A stretch of 13,532 bases of DNA from Nitriliruptoraceae bacterium (lineage in GTDB: Bacteria; Actinomycetota; Nitriliruptoria; Nitriliruptorales; Nitriliruptoraceae): assembly GCA_007117945.1 (NCBI GenBank), contig SKTN01000100.1, positions 1-13,532 on the forward strand, read 5' to 3'. Below the pieces are notes generated by a model that saw only the letters and a program-made list of their open reading frames with translations, was not told the origin of the DNA and searched no databases. A program made the position numbers and the translations under genes. Below, one piece after another: positions 1 through 6,303 of this stretch. How positions within the stretch are numbered: the first letter of the stretch is position 1; each line of letters begins with the position of its first letter.

Positions 1-832
1 CCTCCAGGCGCCCGGCCACCAGGGACCCGGCGACGCTGCCCGTCGCCAGCACCGCGGCCAGGGCGCCGTAGGCAACGGCCGGCAGGCCCATGGGCGCATC
101 CTCGCCGACCACGAAGAGCACGAACACCCCGAAGTAGGCGGCGTTGGCGAGGTTGAGTGCCCCACCCAGCAGGGCGACGGCCCGCAGGGTGGGGTTGCCC
201 AGGAGGTGCGCGATGCCCTCACGGACGTCCTCGTGCAGCCGCGCGGGTGGACGCGGCGCGGGACGGTAGGCCGAGGGCAGCCGGACCAGCAGCCAGGCCG
301 TGACGAGGTAGAGCACGGCGGGTGTGAACAGCACCGCCGCACCAGCGACGCCGACCAGCACCCCCGCCAGCGGTGCGCCGGCGAAGTTGCGCAGCACCGT
401 CTGCACCCCGATGAGCCGCCCGTTGGCGGCGCCGAGCTGCTCGCGGGCCACCACGTCGGGCAGCAGGGACTGGCTGGTGGTGTCGAACAGCACCTCACCG
501 CAGCCCAGCAGCACCACGGCGAGGTAGAGCAGGGGCAGGCTGAGGTGGCCGGCCACGGCGGCCGTCCCGACGACCAGCAGCACCACCGCCCGGGTGCCGG
601 CGGCGCCCACCAGCAGCCCGCGTCTACCGCGGCGGTCGGCCAGCGCCCCGGCGGCGAGGGCGAACACCAGCCACGGGAGGGTGAAGGCCGCCTGGATCCC
701 ACCGATCAGCGCCGGCTCCCGGGTGAGCTCGAGCGCCAGCAGGGGGGCGCCGACCAGGACCAGGCCGTCACCGAGGTTGGAGGTGGCGGCCGCAGCGAGG
801 AGCCGGTGGAAGGGGCGGGGCAGCGACGGCAT
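1..832 (-). CDS. MFS transporter, DHA3/EntS-like exporter (3' end outside window)
   Basis: Translating the minus strand from the ATG at 832 gives 277 open codons that run off the left edge; about a third of a normal 400-420-residue MFS protein is missing. The visible part is strongly hydrophobic with successive membrane segments. After the second segment it carries the MFS loop 2-3 signature GALADRRGRR (residues 62-71), and later REQLGAANGR, both typical of the MFS_3/EntS-like drug and siderophore exporters. A good Shine-Dalgarno (GAGGTGG) lies about 7 nt before the ATG. The protein should sit in the cytoplasmic membrane and export a small molecule using the proton gradient; the substrate cannot be read from sequence. 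It is divergent from an ArsR-type regulator, and the shared 110-bp gap contains an operator-like palindrome. This suggests local control by that regulator, which is inference. Confidence 0.85.
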   Translation of the reverse strand, partial: MPSLPRPFHRLLAAAATSNLGDGLVLVGAPLLALELTREPALIGGIQAAFTLPWLVFALAAGALADRRGRRGLLVGAAGTRAVVLLVVGTAAVAGHLSLPLLYLAVVLLGCGEVLFDTTSQSLLPDVVAREQLGAANGRLIGVQTVLRNFAGAPLAGVLVGVAGAAVLFTPAVLYLVTAWLLVRLPSAYRPAPRPPARLHEDVREGIAHLLGNPTLRAVALLGGALNLANAAYFGVFVLFVVGEDAPMGLPAVAYGALAAVLATGSVAGSLVAGRLE

Positions 833-848
833 CGGACCACCTCGGTGT

Positions 849-921
849 AGGATTCTGCAGAGGAAGTTCTGCGATAGCGCGACGGTACACTGCAGAGATA
901 TCTCTGCAAAGAGGATTCTGC
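849..921. repeat. Direct repeats flanking the operator palindrome in the divergent promoter region
   Basis: The 10-mer AGGATTCTGC occurs at 849-858 and again at 912-921, exactly 63 bp apart, which is six helical turns. TTCTGCGAT occurs at 867-875 and 916-924. TGCAGAG, the left half of the 891-908 palindrome, is also present at 856-862. These repeats sit in a visibly less GC-rich island between the MFS and ArsR-type genes and look like multiple binding sites for a dimeric regulator. The repeats are seen directly; their role is inferred. Confidence 0.6.
891..908. promoter_or_regulatory. Perfect 18-bp palindrome, likely operator of the ArsR-type regulator
   Basis: TGCAGAGATATCTCTGCA is a perfect inverted repeat with no spacer, 35 bp upstream of the regulator start codon and 58 bp upstream of the divergent MFS start. 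ArsR/winged-helix dimers usually bind palindromes of this length, so autoregulation plus control of the exporter is the natural reading. A TACACT -10-like hexamer at 886-891 abuts it, consistent with repression by occlusion, though no good -35 was found. Confidence 0.6.
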
Positions 922-942
922 GATCTCCGGGAAGGCGCCGCC

Positions 943-1686
943 ATGCCGAGCGTTGACCGCACCGAGGAGTCGGAGGGCGCACGCCCTGAGGGGGCCGGTG
1001 CCACGCCGCCATCGGCCGGTGCGCAGCGCGCCGGAGGCGCAGACGGTGCAGCCGCGTCACCCGAGGAGGAGGCGTCGTCCGCGCAGCCGCCCCAACCGAT
1101 GCCCGTCGACGCCTCGGCCCTCAAGGCCCTGGCCCACCCCCTGCGGCTGCGGATGTACGACCTGCTGGCCGACGGCGGTCCCGCCACGGCGTCCCAGCTG
1201 GCCGAGCAGGTCGGGGAGAGCAGCGGCACCACCAGCTACCACCTGCGGGTGCTGGCCAGGCACGGCTTCATCGAGGACGACCCCGAGCGTGGCGACCGGC
1301 GGGACCGGTGGTGGCGGACGCGCCCCGGGGGTTACAACCTCCACGGCAGCTCGCTGCTCGACGACCCGGCCAACGCCCCCGCGCTGGAGGTGGTGACGGA
1401 CCGGGCCTGGCGGAGCAGCGCCGCGCAGCTCAGGACGTGGTACTCCGGCGCGTCGCGGTGGGAGACCCGGTGGCTCGATGCCACCGCCAACGCCACCCTG
1501 CGCCTGGAGGCCACCCCCCAGGAGCTCGCCACCCTGCGGGACGAGGTGTGGGAGGTGCTCGAGCGCCACCGGGCGCGACTGGGCGACCGGGACGCCCCCG
1601 ACCAGTCCCGGCGGGTCGTGGTGCAGTTCCACGCCTTCCCCTTGGGTGAGCCGCCCGAGCCCGAGGAGGGTCGCGATGACCCCTGA
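943..1686 (+). CDS. ArsR-type winged-helix transcriptional regulator
   Basis: The protein has 247 residues. Residues 1-52 are an Ala/Pro/Glu-rich, probably disordered tail. Residues 57-125 form an ArsR-like (HTH_20) winged helix: LKALAHPLRLRMYDLL, then the recognition helix SSGTTSYHLRVLARHGFI and a basic wing with GDRRDRWW. The C-terminal half (residues 140-240) has the helical and strand content of ArsR relatives that bind non-metal ligands. There is no cysteine in the whole protein, so it cannot be a thiol-based metal sensor. The start is supported by GGGAAGG 7 nt upstream; an internal ATG at 1099 just before the HTH lacks a ribosome binding site. It is divergent from the MFS exporter with an operator-like palindrome between them, and its last codons overlap the next gene by 11 bp. 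The ligand is unknown. Confidence 0.85.
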   Translation: MPSVDRTEESEGARPEGAGATPPSAGAQRAGGADGAAASPEEEASSAQPPQPMPVDASALKALAHPLRLRMYDLLADGGPATASQLAEQVGESSGTTSYHLRVLARHGFIEDDPERGDRRDRWWRTRPGGYNLHGSSLLDDPANAPALEVVTDRAWRSSAAQLRTWYSGASRWETRWLDATANATLRLEATPQELATLRDEVWEVLERHRARLGDRDAPDQSRRVVVQFHAFPLGEPPEPEEGRDDP

Positions 1687-3160
1687 TCGCGGTCCCGGTG
1701 CCCAGGCCGATCTGGACCCCCCGACCTTCTGGGCACGCCTGCGCGAGGCCCTGGCCGGGGTCGACCCGTCGCGGCGGGTCCCGCCGCCGGGGGCACGGGC
1801 CGGTGCGGTGCTGGTCCTGGTCGAGGAGGCGGCCGAGGGCCTGCAGGTGGTCCTCACCCGCCGGCGTCGTGACCTGCGCTCCCACCCGGGGCAGCTGTCC
1901 TTCCCCGGTGGCCGACTCGATCCCGGCGAGAGCGTCGAGGAGGCGGCGCTGCGCGAGGCCGTGGAGGAGGTGGGCCTCGACGTCGACACCGTCGAGGTGG
2001 TGGGGACCGGGCCGGTGTTCTACATCCCGCCCTCGCGGTTCTGGGTCGCGCCGGTGCTGGCGCGGTGGCGTCGGCCCCACGGGCTCGACGAGAACCCCTG
2101 GGAGGTGGACGAGATCCTCCACGTGCCGCTGGAACGGCTGGTCGACCCCGACCGGTGGCGCCACGCGCCCCTGTCCCTCGAGGGCTCGACGTGGGCGTGG
2201 CAGCTCGACGAGGACCTGCTCTGGGGTGCGACCGCCGTCGTGCTCTCGGTCCTGCTCGACACCGCGGTGCCGGGGTGGCACGGCGGGATCGCACCCCACG
2301 AGCTCGGGGAGGAGCGGGCGGTCCGGCCCTGGGAACTGGTCCCCAGCAGGGGCCGTCGGGTCCGCCTGGCCGGGGATCTGCCCAGCATCCCCCAGGACGC
2401 GCTGTCCCACGTCACCCCGCAACAGCTGCGGGGTGTGCGGGACTGGCTGACACGCCACGGTGTCGGACCCCTGGCGCGTGCCGAGCAGGTCGGCCGTGCA
2501 CTGGCCGATGCGGCCCGGCGGCTCCACGGGGAGGGCCTCGACGCGGTGCCCGTCACCGTGCTCGCCGGTCCCTCCAGCAACGGCGCGGGGGGCCTGGTGG
2601 CGGCGCGGCTGCTGCATGGTGCCGGTGCCGAGGTGCAGGTCCTCATGGCCGGTGCCCCCCGCTTCCCCGCGCAGGTGGCGCTGCTCGCGGCGGCAGGGGT
2701 GCGCATCCTCGACATCCCCGCCTCCGGGTCGGCGTCGCGGGACCTCCCGGCGTCGGGGGCGCTGCTGATCGACGCCCTGCTCGGTGTGGGCGCCGACCCG
2801 CCCCTGGCCGACCTGCCCCGTGCGGCCGTGCGCTGGTTGCGTCGCCACGATGTGCCCGTGGTGGCCGCCGAGCTCCCCAGCGGTCTGCACCCGGCCGACG
2901 GGCTACGGGGCCCCTGCGTCACCGCGGACGTGACCGTGGCCTTCGGTCTGCCCCTTACCGGCCTGGGGGCGGCGGTGACCCACGCCTACGTGGGTGATCT
3001 CTACCTCGCCGACCTCGGGGTTCCGCCGGCGGCCTGGCGGGCGGTGGGGGTGGAGCTCGGCGTGACCGCGCCCTTCGCCGACGGCCCCCTGGTGCGGTTG
3101 TGCGCCGGCCAGCGGGCCAGCGACGCCGGCACCCCCGATCAGGCCGTGTCCGGCGGTTGA
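1676..3160 (+). CDS. Nudix (CoA pyrophosphatase-like) - YjeF_N (NAD(P)H-hydrate epimerase-like) fusion protein
   Basis: The protein has 494 residues. The ATG at 1676 lies inside the end of the regulator gene and has GAGGAGG (1663-1669) in front of it, so translational coupling is likely. Residues 40-200 are a Nudix hydrolase: the upstream CoA-type signature LRSHPGQLSFPGG (67-79) runs into the Nudix box, with G79, E85, R93, E94, E97 and E98 matching GX5EX7REUXEEXGU. Activity on CoA or a related nucleoside diphosphate is expected. Residues 245-475 resemble YjeF_N, which epimerises damaged NAD(P)H hydrates: the first helix QQLRGVRDWL, GPSSNGAGG (298-306), DALLGVG (366-372), ELPSG (399-403) and FGLPLTGLG (423-431). 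The family consensus is GPGNNGGDG, DIPSG and PKxGL, so several ligand or catalytic positions are replaced. The Nudix half looks active; the epimerase half may have lost or changed activity. No dehydratase domain is present. Confidence 0.8.
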   Translation: MTPDRGPGAQADLDPPTFWARLREALAGVDPSRRVPPPGARAGAVLVLVEEAAEGLQVVLTRRRRDLRSHPGQLSFPGGRLDPGESVEEAALREAVEEVGLDVDTVEVVGTGPVFYIPPSRFWVAPVLARWRRPHGLDENPWEVDEILHVPLERLVDPDRWRHAPLSLEGSTWAWQLDEDLLWGATAVVLSVLLDTAVPGWHGGIAPHELGEERAVRPWELVPSRGRRVRLAGDLPSIPQDALSHVTPQQLRGVRDWLTRHGVGPLARAEQVGRALADAARRLHGEGLDAVPVTVLAGPSSNGAGGLVAARLLHGAGAEVQVLMAGAPRFPAQVALLAAAGVRILDIPASGSASRDLPASGALLIDALLGVGADPPLADLPRAAVRWLRRHDVPVVAAELPSGLHPADGLRGPCVTADVTVAFGLPLTGLGAAVTHAYVGDLYLADLGVPPAAWRAVGVELGVTAPFADGPLVRLCAGQRASDAGTPDQAVSGG

Positions 3161-3200
3161 TCGCCCGGCACCCCGTGCGGGCGATGGCCGCGGTGCCCCG

Positions 3201-3286
3201 TGCGGGTGGTGGGGTTCGAACCCACACGGACCTCACGGCCCCGAGGGTTTTAAGCCCTCTGCGTCTGCCAGCTCCGCCACACCCGC
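3201..3286 (-). tRNA. tRNA-Leu, anticodon TAA
   Basis: The minus strand folds into a class II cloverleaf of 86 nt. The acceptor stem GCGGGTG pairs with CACCCGC, the D arm has GCG/CGC, and the anticodon stem GAGGG/CCCTC encloses the loop CTTAAAA. The long variable arm is GGGCC-GTGA-GGTCC, the T arm is GTGGG-TTCGAAC-CCCAC, and the discriminator is A. Loop positions 34-36 read TAA, so it decodes UUA (and possibly UUG) leucine codons. CCA is not encoded. It is the equivalent of bldA in Streptomyces. A TACCCT -10-like box ends 9 nt before the 5' end. Confidence 0.93.
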
Positions 3287-3295
3287 GTCGCGGTC

Positions 3296-3301
3296 AGGGT
3301 A
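3296..3301 (-). promoter_or_regulatory. Putative -10 box of the tRNA-Leu gene
   Basis: On the minus strand TACCCT (TAnnnT) ends 9 nt before the first base of the tRNA, the right distance for initiation at or just before the mature 5' end. No convincing -35 hexamer is seen 16-18 bp upstream. Confidence 0.4.
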
Positions 3302-3367
3302 GGCGCGGGGCGGCCGGACAGGGTCCCGGCGCCGTACCGTGGGAGGCCCTGCACCCAAGGAGCGCCC

Positions 3368-4318
3368 GTGACCACCATCCTGGTCGAGACGAGCCAGCAG
3401 CGCGTCGACGTCACCGGCGCCGACCGCACCCGCTACCTCGAGGACGTCACCTCCCAGCACCTGCTGGACGTGCCCGTGACCCACGTGCGCAGCGCCCTGG
3501 TACTCGACGGCCATGGTGCCCCCTCGGCGATGTTCGACGTGGTCGTGCTGGGCGACCGCCTCGCCCTGCTCGCCCCCGACGCCGAGGTGGCGACCACCCT
3601 GGTGGAGGTGCTCGGTGGCCGGACCTTCCTGCTGGACGCACGCTTCGAGCGCCGGGACCACGCCGCCCTCGCCGTCCGGGGCGAGGACGCGTCCTCCACC
3701 GTCGCCGCGGCGGGCCTGACGGTGGTCGCGGGTCGGTGTCGGGTCGCAGGCGACCTGCTGCTCGTCAGCCGCCCCGAGGGGATCGATGTCCTCGGACCGC
3801 AGCCCGCGCTGGCCGAGGCGGCGGCCGCGCTGCGCGCCGCCGGGGCCGTCGAGGGCGACGCCAGCGACCTCGAGGACCGGCGCATCCGGCAGGGGGAACC
3901 GGCCTGGGGCCGTGAGGTGGTGGCACCCCACCTGCCCGAGGAGGTGGGGCTGCTCCCCAGCCACGTCCACCTCGCCAAGGGCTGCTACCCCGGCCAGGAG
4001 GCCGTGGCACGGATGTGGATGCTCGGCCGTCCGCGCCGTCGCCTCGCGGTGGTCCGCGCCACGGGCGAACTGGCGCCCGGCTGGCGCACCGGCACCGGAC
4101 GAGCGCAGGTGGAGGTGACCAGCGTCACCTCCGACGGGCACCGAGCCCTGGCCTTCGTGCCCGCGGATGCCGCCCCCGGCGACACCTTCGGCGGTGCCGA
4201 CGACGCCCCGGAGACGGCGGTCGTCGAGGTGGAACGGCTGGTCGGCGATGACCCGAACCCGCCCGGTCACGACCCCGCCATGGTCCGGCGGCGCGACCGT
4301 CCCCGCGGTCAGAGCTGA
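3368..4318 (+). CDS. ygfZ: YgfZ/GcvT-domain folate-binding protein (iron-sulfur/tRNA modification factor)
   Basis: The protein has 316 residues. The YgfZ signature KGCYPGQE lies at residues 204-211, followed by a conserved Arg (R215) and the small C-terminal barrel (RRRLAVV onward). The N-terminal two thirds match the GcvT-like folate-binding fold, with TRYLEDVTSQ at 21-30 and the conserved DLEDRRIRQG-type segment at 168-176. YgfZ proteins use tetrahydrofolate and a reactive Cys (here C206) to help maintain certain Fe-S enzymes such as MiaB, and so affect tRNA modification. The GTG start has AAGGAG (3357-3362) 5 nt upstream. Its promoter must lie in the short gap shared with the divergent tRNA gene; TACCGT at 3335-3340 is a possible -10. 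The 3' end overlaps that of the convergent peroxiredoxin gene by 10 bp. Confidence 0.88.
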   Translation: MTTILVETSQQRVDVTGADRTRYLEDVTSQHLLDVPVTHVRSALVLDGHGAPSAMFDVVVLGDRLALLAPDAEVATTLVEVLGGRTFLLDARFERRDHAALAVRGEDASSTVAAAGLTVVAGRCRVAGDLLLVSRPEGIDVLGPQPALAEAAAALRAAGAVEGDASDLEDRRIRQGEPAWGREVVAPHLPEEVGLLPSHVHLAKGCYPGQEAVARMWMLGRPRRRLAVVRATGELAPGWRTGTGRAQVEVTSVTSDGHRALAFVPADAAPGDTFGGADDAPETAVVEVERLVGDDPNPPGHDPAMVRRRDRPRGQS

Positions 4319-4770
4319 GCGATCGCCGTGAGCACCGCGTCGGCGTGGCGCTGGGGTTGAACCTTCGGCCAGACCGCGGCGACGGAGCCCTCGGCGTCGA
4401 CCAGCACCGAGGAGCGGATGACCCCCTCGTACTCCTTGCCGTACATGCTCTTGCGCCCCCAGGCGCCGTAGCTGCGGATGACCTCCGTGTCCGGATCGGC
4501 CAGGAGCCGGTGGGGCAGGTCGTGCTTGGCGGCGAAACGTGCGTGACTGTCCACCGGGTCGGGTGAGATCCCGAGCACCGCGGCGCCGGCTTCCTCGAAC
4601 TCGCGCCACTGGTCGCGGATGCCGCAGGCCTGGGTGGTGCAGCCCGAGGTGTCGTCGCGGGGGTAGAAGTAGACGAGCACGGGTTGGCCGCGCAGCGCGG
4701 AGAGCTGCACCTCGGTGCCGTCCTGGTCGGGCAGGGTGAAGTCCGGTGCGGCGGTGCCGACCTCGAGCAT
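4309..4770 (-). CDS. bcp: Bcp/PrxQ-type thiol peroxidase (peroxiredoxin)
   Basis: The protein has 153 residues, the usual length of the family. The N terminus (GTAAPDFTLPDQDG) and the active-site stretch YFYPRDDTSGCTTQACGIRD are diagnostic of atypical 2-Cys PrxQ/Bcp. C44 is the peroxidatic cysteine, with the supporting Thr at 41, and C49 the resolving cysteine five residues on. It reduces hydrogen peroxide and organic hydroperoxides in the cytoplasm with electrons from a thioredoxin-like donor. GAGGAGG lies about 9 nt before the ATG. The gene is divergent from the pyrophosphatase gene (247-bp gap) and convergent with the YgfZ gene, overlapping it by 10 bp, so there is no room for an ordinary intergenic terminator between them. 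Confidence 0.93.
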   Translation of the reverse strand: MLEVGTAAPDFTLPDQDGTEVQLSALRGQPVLVYFYPRDDTSGCTTQACGIRDQWREFEEAGAAVLGISPDPVDSHARFAAKHDLPHRLLADPDTEVIRSYGAWGRKSMYGKEYEGVIRSSVLVDAEGSVAAVWPKVQPQRHADAVLTAIAQL

Positions 4771-4950
4771 GGTGCTGCCTCCTCATCGGTGGGATGGGGC
4801 GGGGACGGCCCCGGGCTGGGCGGGATCTGCGGGTGCACGTCGGCGTCTGCGGTGCGCGGTCCTCCCTGCATAGCAGCTCGGGCCCGGGGGTGCCCGGTCG
4901 GGCTCCGGGCGCCGGTGCGGGGGCCGACAGCCGGTACGCCCCGGGGGGAA

Positions 4951-4960
4951 CCAGTAGGGT
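4951..4960 (+). promoter_or_regulatory. Putative extended -10 element upstream of the pyrophosphatase gene
   Basis: CCAGTAGGGT has a TAnnnT -10 hexamer (TAGGGT, 4955-4960) ending 57 nt before the start codon. Nearly the same decamer precedes two other genes in this window at similar distances. No clear -35 is visible. Confidence 0.45.
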
Positions 4961-5017
4961 CCGGCTGCAGAGCGGTGCTGGAACACGGCGCGGCGTGGTC
5001 GCGGAAGGTGCGGTGGG

Positions 5018-5527
5018 ATGGACGAGAACATCGAGGTCTTCATCGAGGTGCCGATGGGGTCCCGCAACAAGTTCGAGTGGGACTTCCGGCGGCAGTGCTT
5101 CGTGCTGGACCGGATGCTGTTCACCGCGGTGCGCTACCCGGGGGACTACGGCTTCATCCCCGAGACCCTCGCCCTCGACGGTGACCACCTCGACGCCATC
5201 GTGATCCTCGGTGAGCCGTCCTTCCCCGGCTGTACCGTCAAGGCACGGGTGCTCGGGATGCTCGACATGAGCGACGACAAGGGCCCGGACGAGAAGATCC
5301 TCACCGTCGCCGACCACGACCCCCGCTGGCGCAGCCTGCGCTTCCTCGGTGACGTCCCCACCCACCTGCTCGATGAGATCGCCCACTTCTTCGGCATCTA
5401 CAAGGACCTCGAGCAGAAGCTGGTGGAGGTGCGCGGGTGGGAGAACCGGGAGAAGGCCCTGCAGGTCATCGAGGAGGCCCGTGAGCGCTACCCGGGTCCC
5501 GAGGAGACCGTGCCCTACCCGCAGTAG
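5018..5527 (+). CDS. ppa: Inorganic pyrophosphatase, family I
   Basis: The protein has 169 residues, the standard bacterial length. It hydrolyses pyrophosphate from biosynthetic reactions to phosphate, with Mg2+, in the cytoplasm. The catalytic set is complete by comparison with the E. coli enzyme: E10, K18, E20, R32, Y44, D54, D56, D59, D86, D91, K93, Y128 and K129. One oddity is the family signature DGDPxD, which here reads DGDHLD with His57 in place of the usual Pro or Glu. A GGAAGG stretch at 5003-5008 precedes the ATG by about 9 nt, and a TAGGGT box lies 57 nt upstream. The gene stands alone as a transcription start, divergent from bcp. Confidence 0.95.
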   Translation: MDENIEVFIEVPMGSRNKFEWDFRRQCFVLDRMLFTAVRYPGDYGFIPETLALDGDHLDAIVILGEPSFPGCTVKARVLGMLDMSDDKGPDEKILTVADHDPRWRSLRFLGDVPTHLLDEIAHFFGIYKDLEQKLVEVRGWENREKALQVIEEARERYPGPEETVPYPQ

Positions 5528-5608
5528 CTGCGCCTGCCTGCGGCGCCACGGGCCGGAGGCCACCCGACGGAGGGTGTGCGCAGGTCACGGTGCCAGGGAC
5601 AGCTGTGC

Positions 5609-5618
5609 CCGGTAGGGT
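5609..5618 (+). promoter_or_regulatory. Putative extended -10 element upstream of the RsiG-like gene
   Basis: CCGGTAGGGT contains TAGGGT at 5613-5618, ending 57 nt before the GTG start. A weak -35-like GTGCCA (5590-5595) is 17 bp upstream. The identical decamer recurs at 7338-7347. Confidence 0.5.
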
Positions 5619-5675
5619 GCGGGACCGAGCGGACCGACGTGGGATCCGCGCCGTGGCACGCCGGGGAGGTCCGCG

Positions 5676-6263
5676 GTGAGCGAGCAGGACGACCAGCCGA
5701 ACGGTGCGACGCGGCCTGATGCCGGGGGTCCCTTCTCCGGCCTCGAAGGCCCCGAGGACCTGCTGCCGCAGGCTCAGCTCGCCGATCTCTCGACGCTGGA
5801 GACCGCCGAGCTGCGGGAGCTGCGTGCCCGCTGTGAGGCCGCCGAGGAGGGGGTCTCCTACGCCCGGCGGGTGCTCCAGGGGCGTCTGGACATCCTGCGC
5901 GCACGCCTGGGCGATCTCGGGGAGGACCAGGCCGAGGCGCTGCGCAACGCCCTGCCGGCCATCCTGGCGGACCAGGGGCACGTCACCGACCCGCTGCAGG
6001 CGCGCGCCACCCGGGTCCGGGTGCCCGCCGACGCGGAGCGCTATACCGCCGTCGTCGACGCCGTCCTGGCCGAGGAGGACCTGGACAGCCTCGACCAGGC
6101 CGTGCTCGCCGACCTCGACCGGGTGATCGAGCGGCTGGGCGGCGTGGAGCAGGAGCTGTCACGGCGCCGCCGCGAGCTGTTCACACGGATCGACGCCGTC
6201 CGTGCCGAGCTGGTCGCCCGGTACAAGGACGGACGCGCCGACGTGCGCGAGCTGCTGGCGTGA
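5676..6263 (+). CDS. rsiG: RsiG-like protein (putative c-di-GMP-binding anti-sigma factor)
   Basis: The protein has 195 residues, mostly two long helical segments (about 40-95 and 120-185) joined by a loop, with a disordered acidic N terminus. The first helix carries an exact match to the cyclic-di-GMP motif of Streptomyces RsiG, E(X)3S(X)2R(X)3Q(X)3D: E57, S61, R64, Q68, D72. The second helix has E158, S162, R165 and D173 in register, but Phe169 where Gln is expected. In Streptomyces, RsiG loaded with c-di-GMP holds the sigma factor WhiG inactive and so blocks sporulation. Homologues occur widely in actinobacteria, and older annotations call them aerial mycelium formation proteins. Assignment by motif and helical layout is firm; partner and physiology here are inferred. 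The GTG start has GGGGAGG about 6 nt upstream. No whiG-like sigma gene is in the window. Confidence 0.78.
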   Translation: MSEQDDQPNGATRPDAGGPFSGLEGPEDLLPQAQLADLSTLETAELRELRARCEAAEEGVSYARRVLQGRLDILRARLGDLGEDQAEALRNALPAILADQGHVTDPLQARATRVRVPADAERYTAVVDAVLAEEDLDSLDQAVLADLDRVIERLGGVEQELSRRRRELFTRIDAVRAELVARYKDGRADVRELLA

Positions 6264-6303
6264 CCCACAGGTCCGGGACGCACCGGTTCCTCGCGCGCCC
6301 ACG

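Noticed and set aside
3171..3206. Direct repeat CCCCGTGCGGG (3171-3181 and 3196-3206) touching the tRNA 3' end, like an integration site
   Set aside because: Only 11 bp long and 25 bp apart, no integrase or foreign genes nearby; more likely local sequence duplication or a weak hairpin.
5528..5562. Possible terminator hairpins after ppa (GCGCC/GGCGC at 5530-5546; GGCC/GGCC next to it)
   Set aside because: Stems of only 4-5 bp without a T-run; not above what is expected in such GC-rich DNA.
3233..5563. 776-codon open frame on the minus strand across tRNA, ygfZ, bcp and ppa
   Set aside because: It passes through an RNA gene and three recognisable genes in the wrong frame and has no domain-like content.
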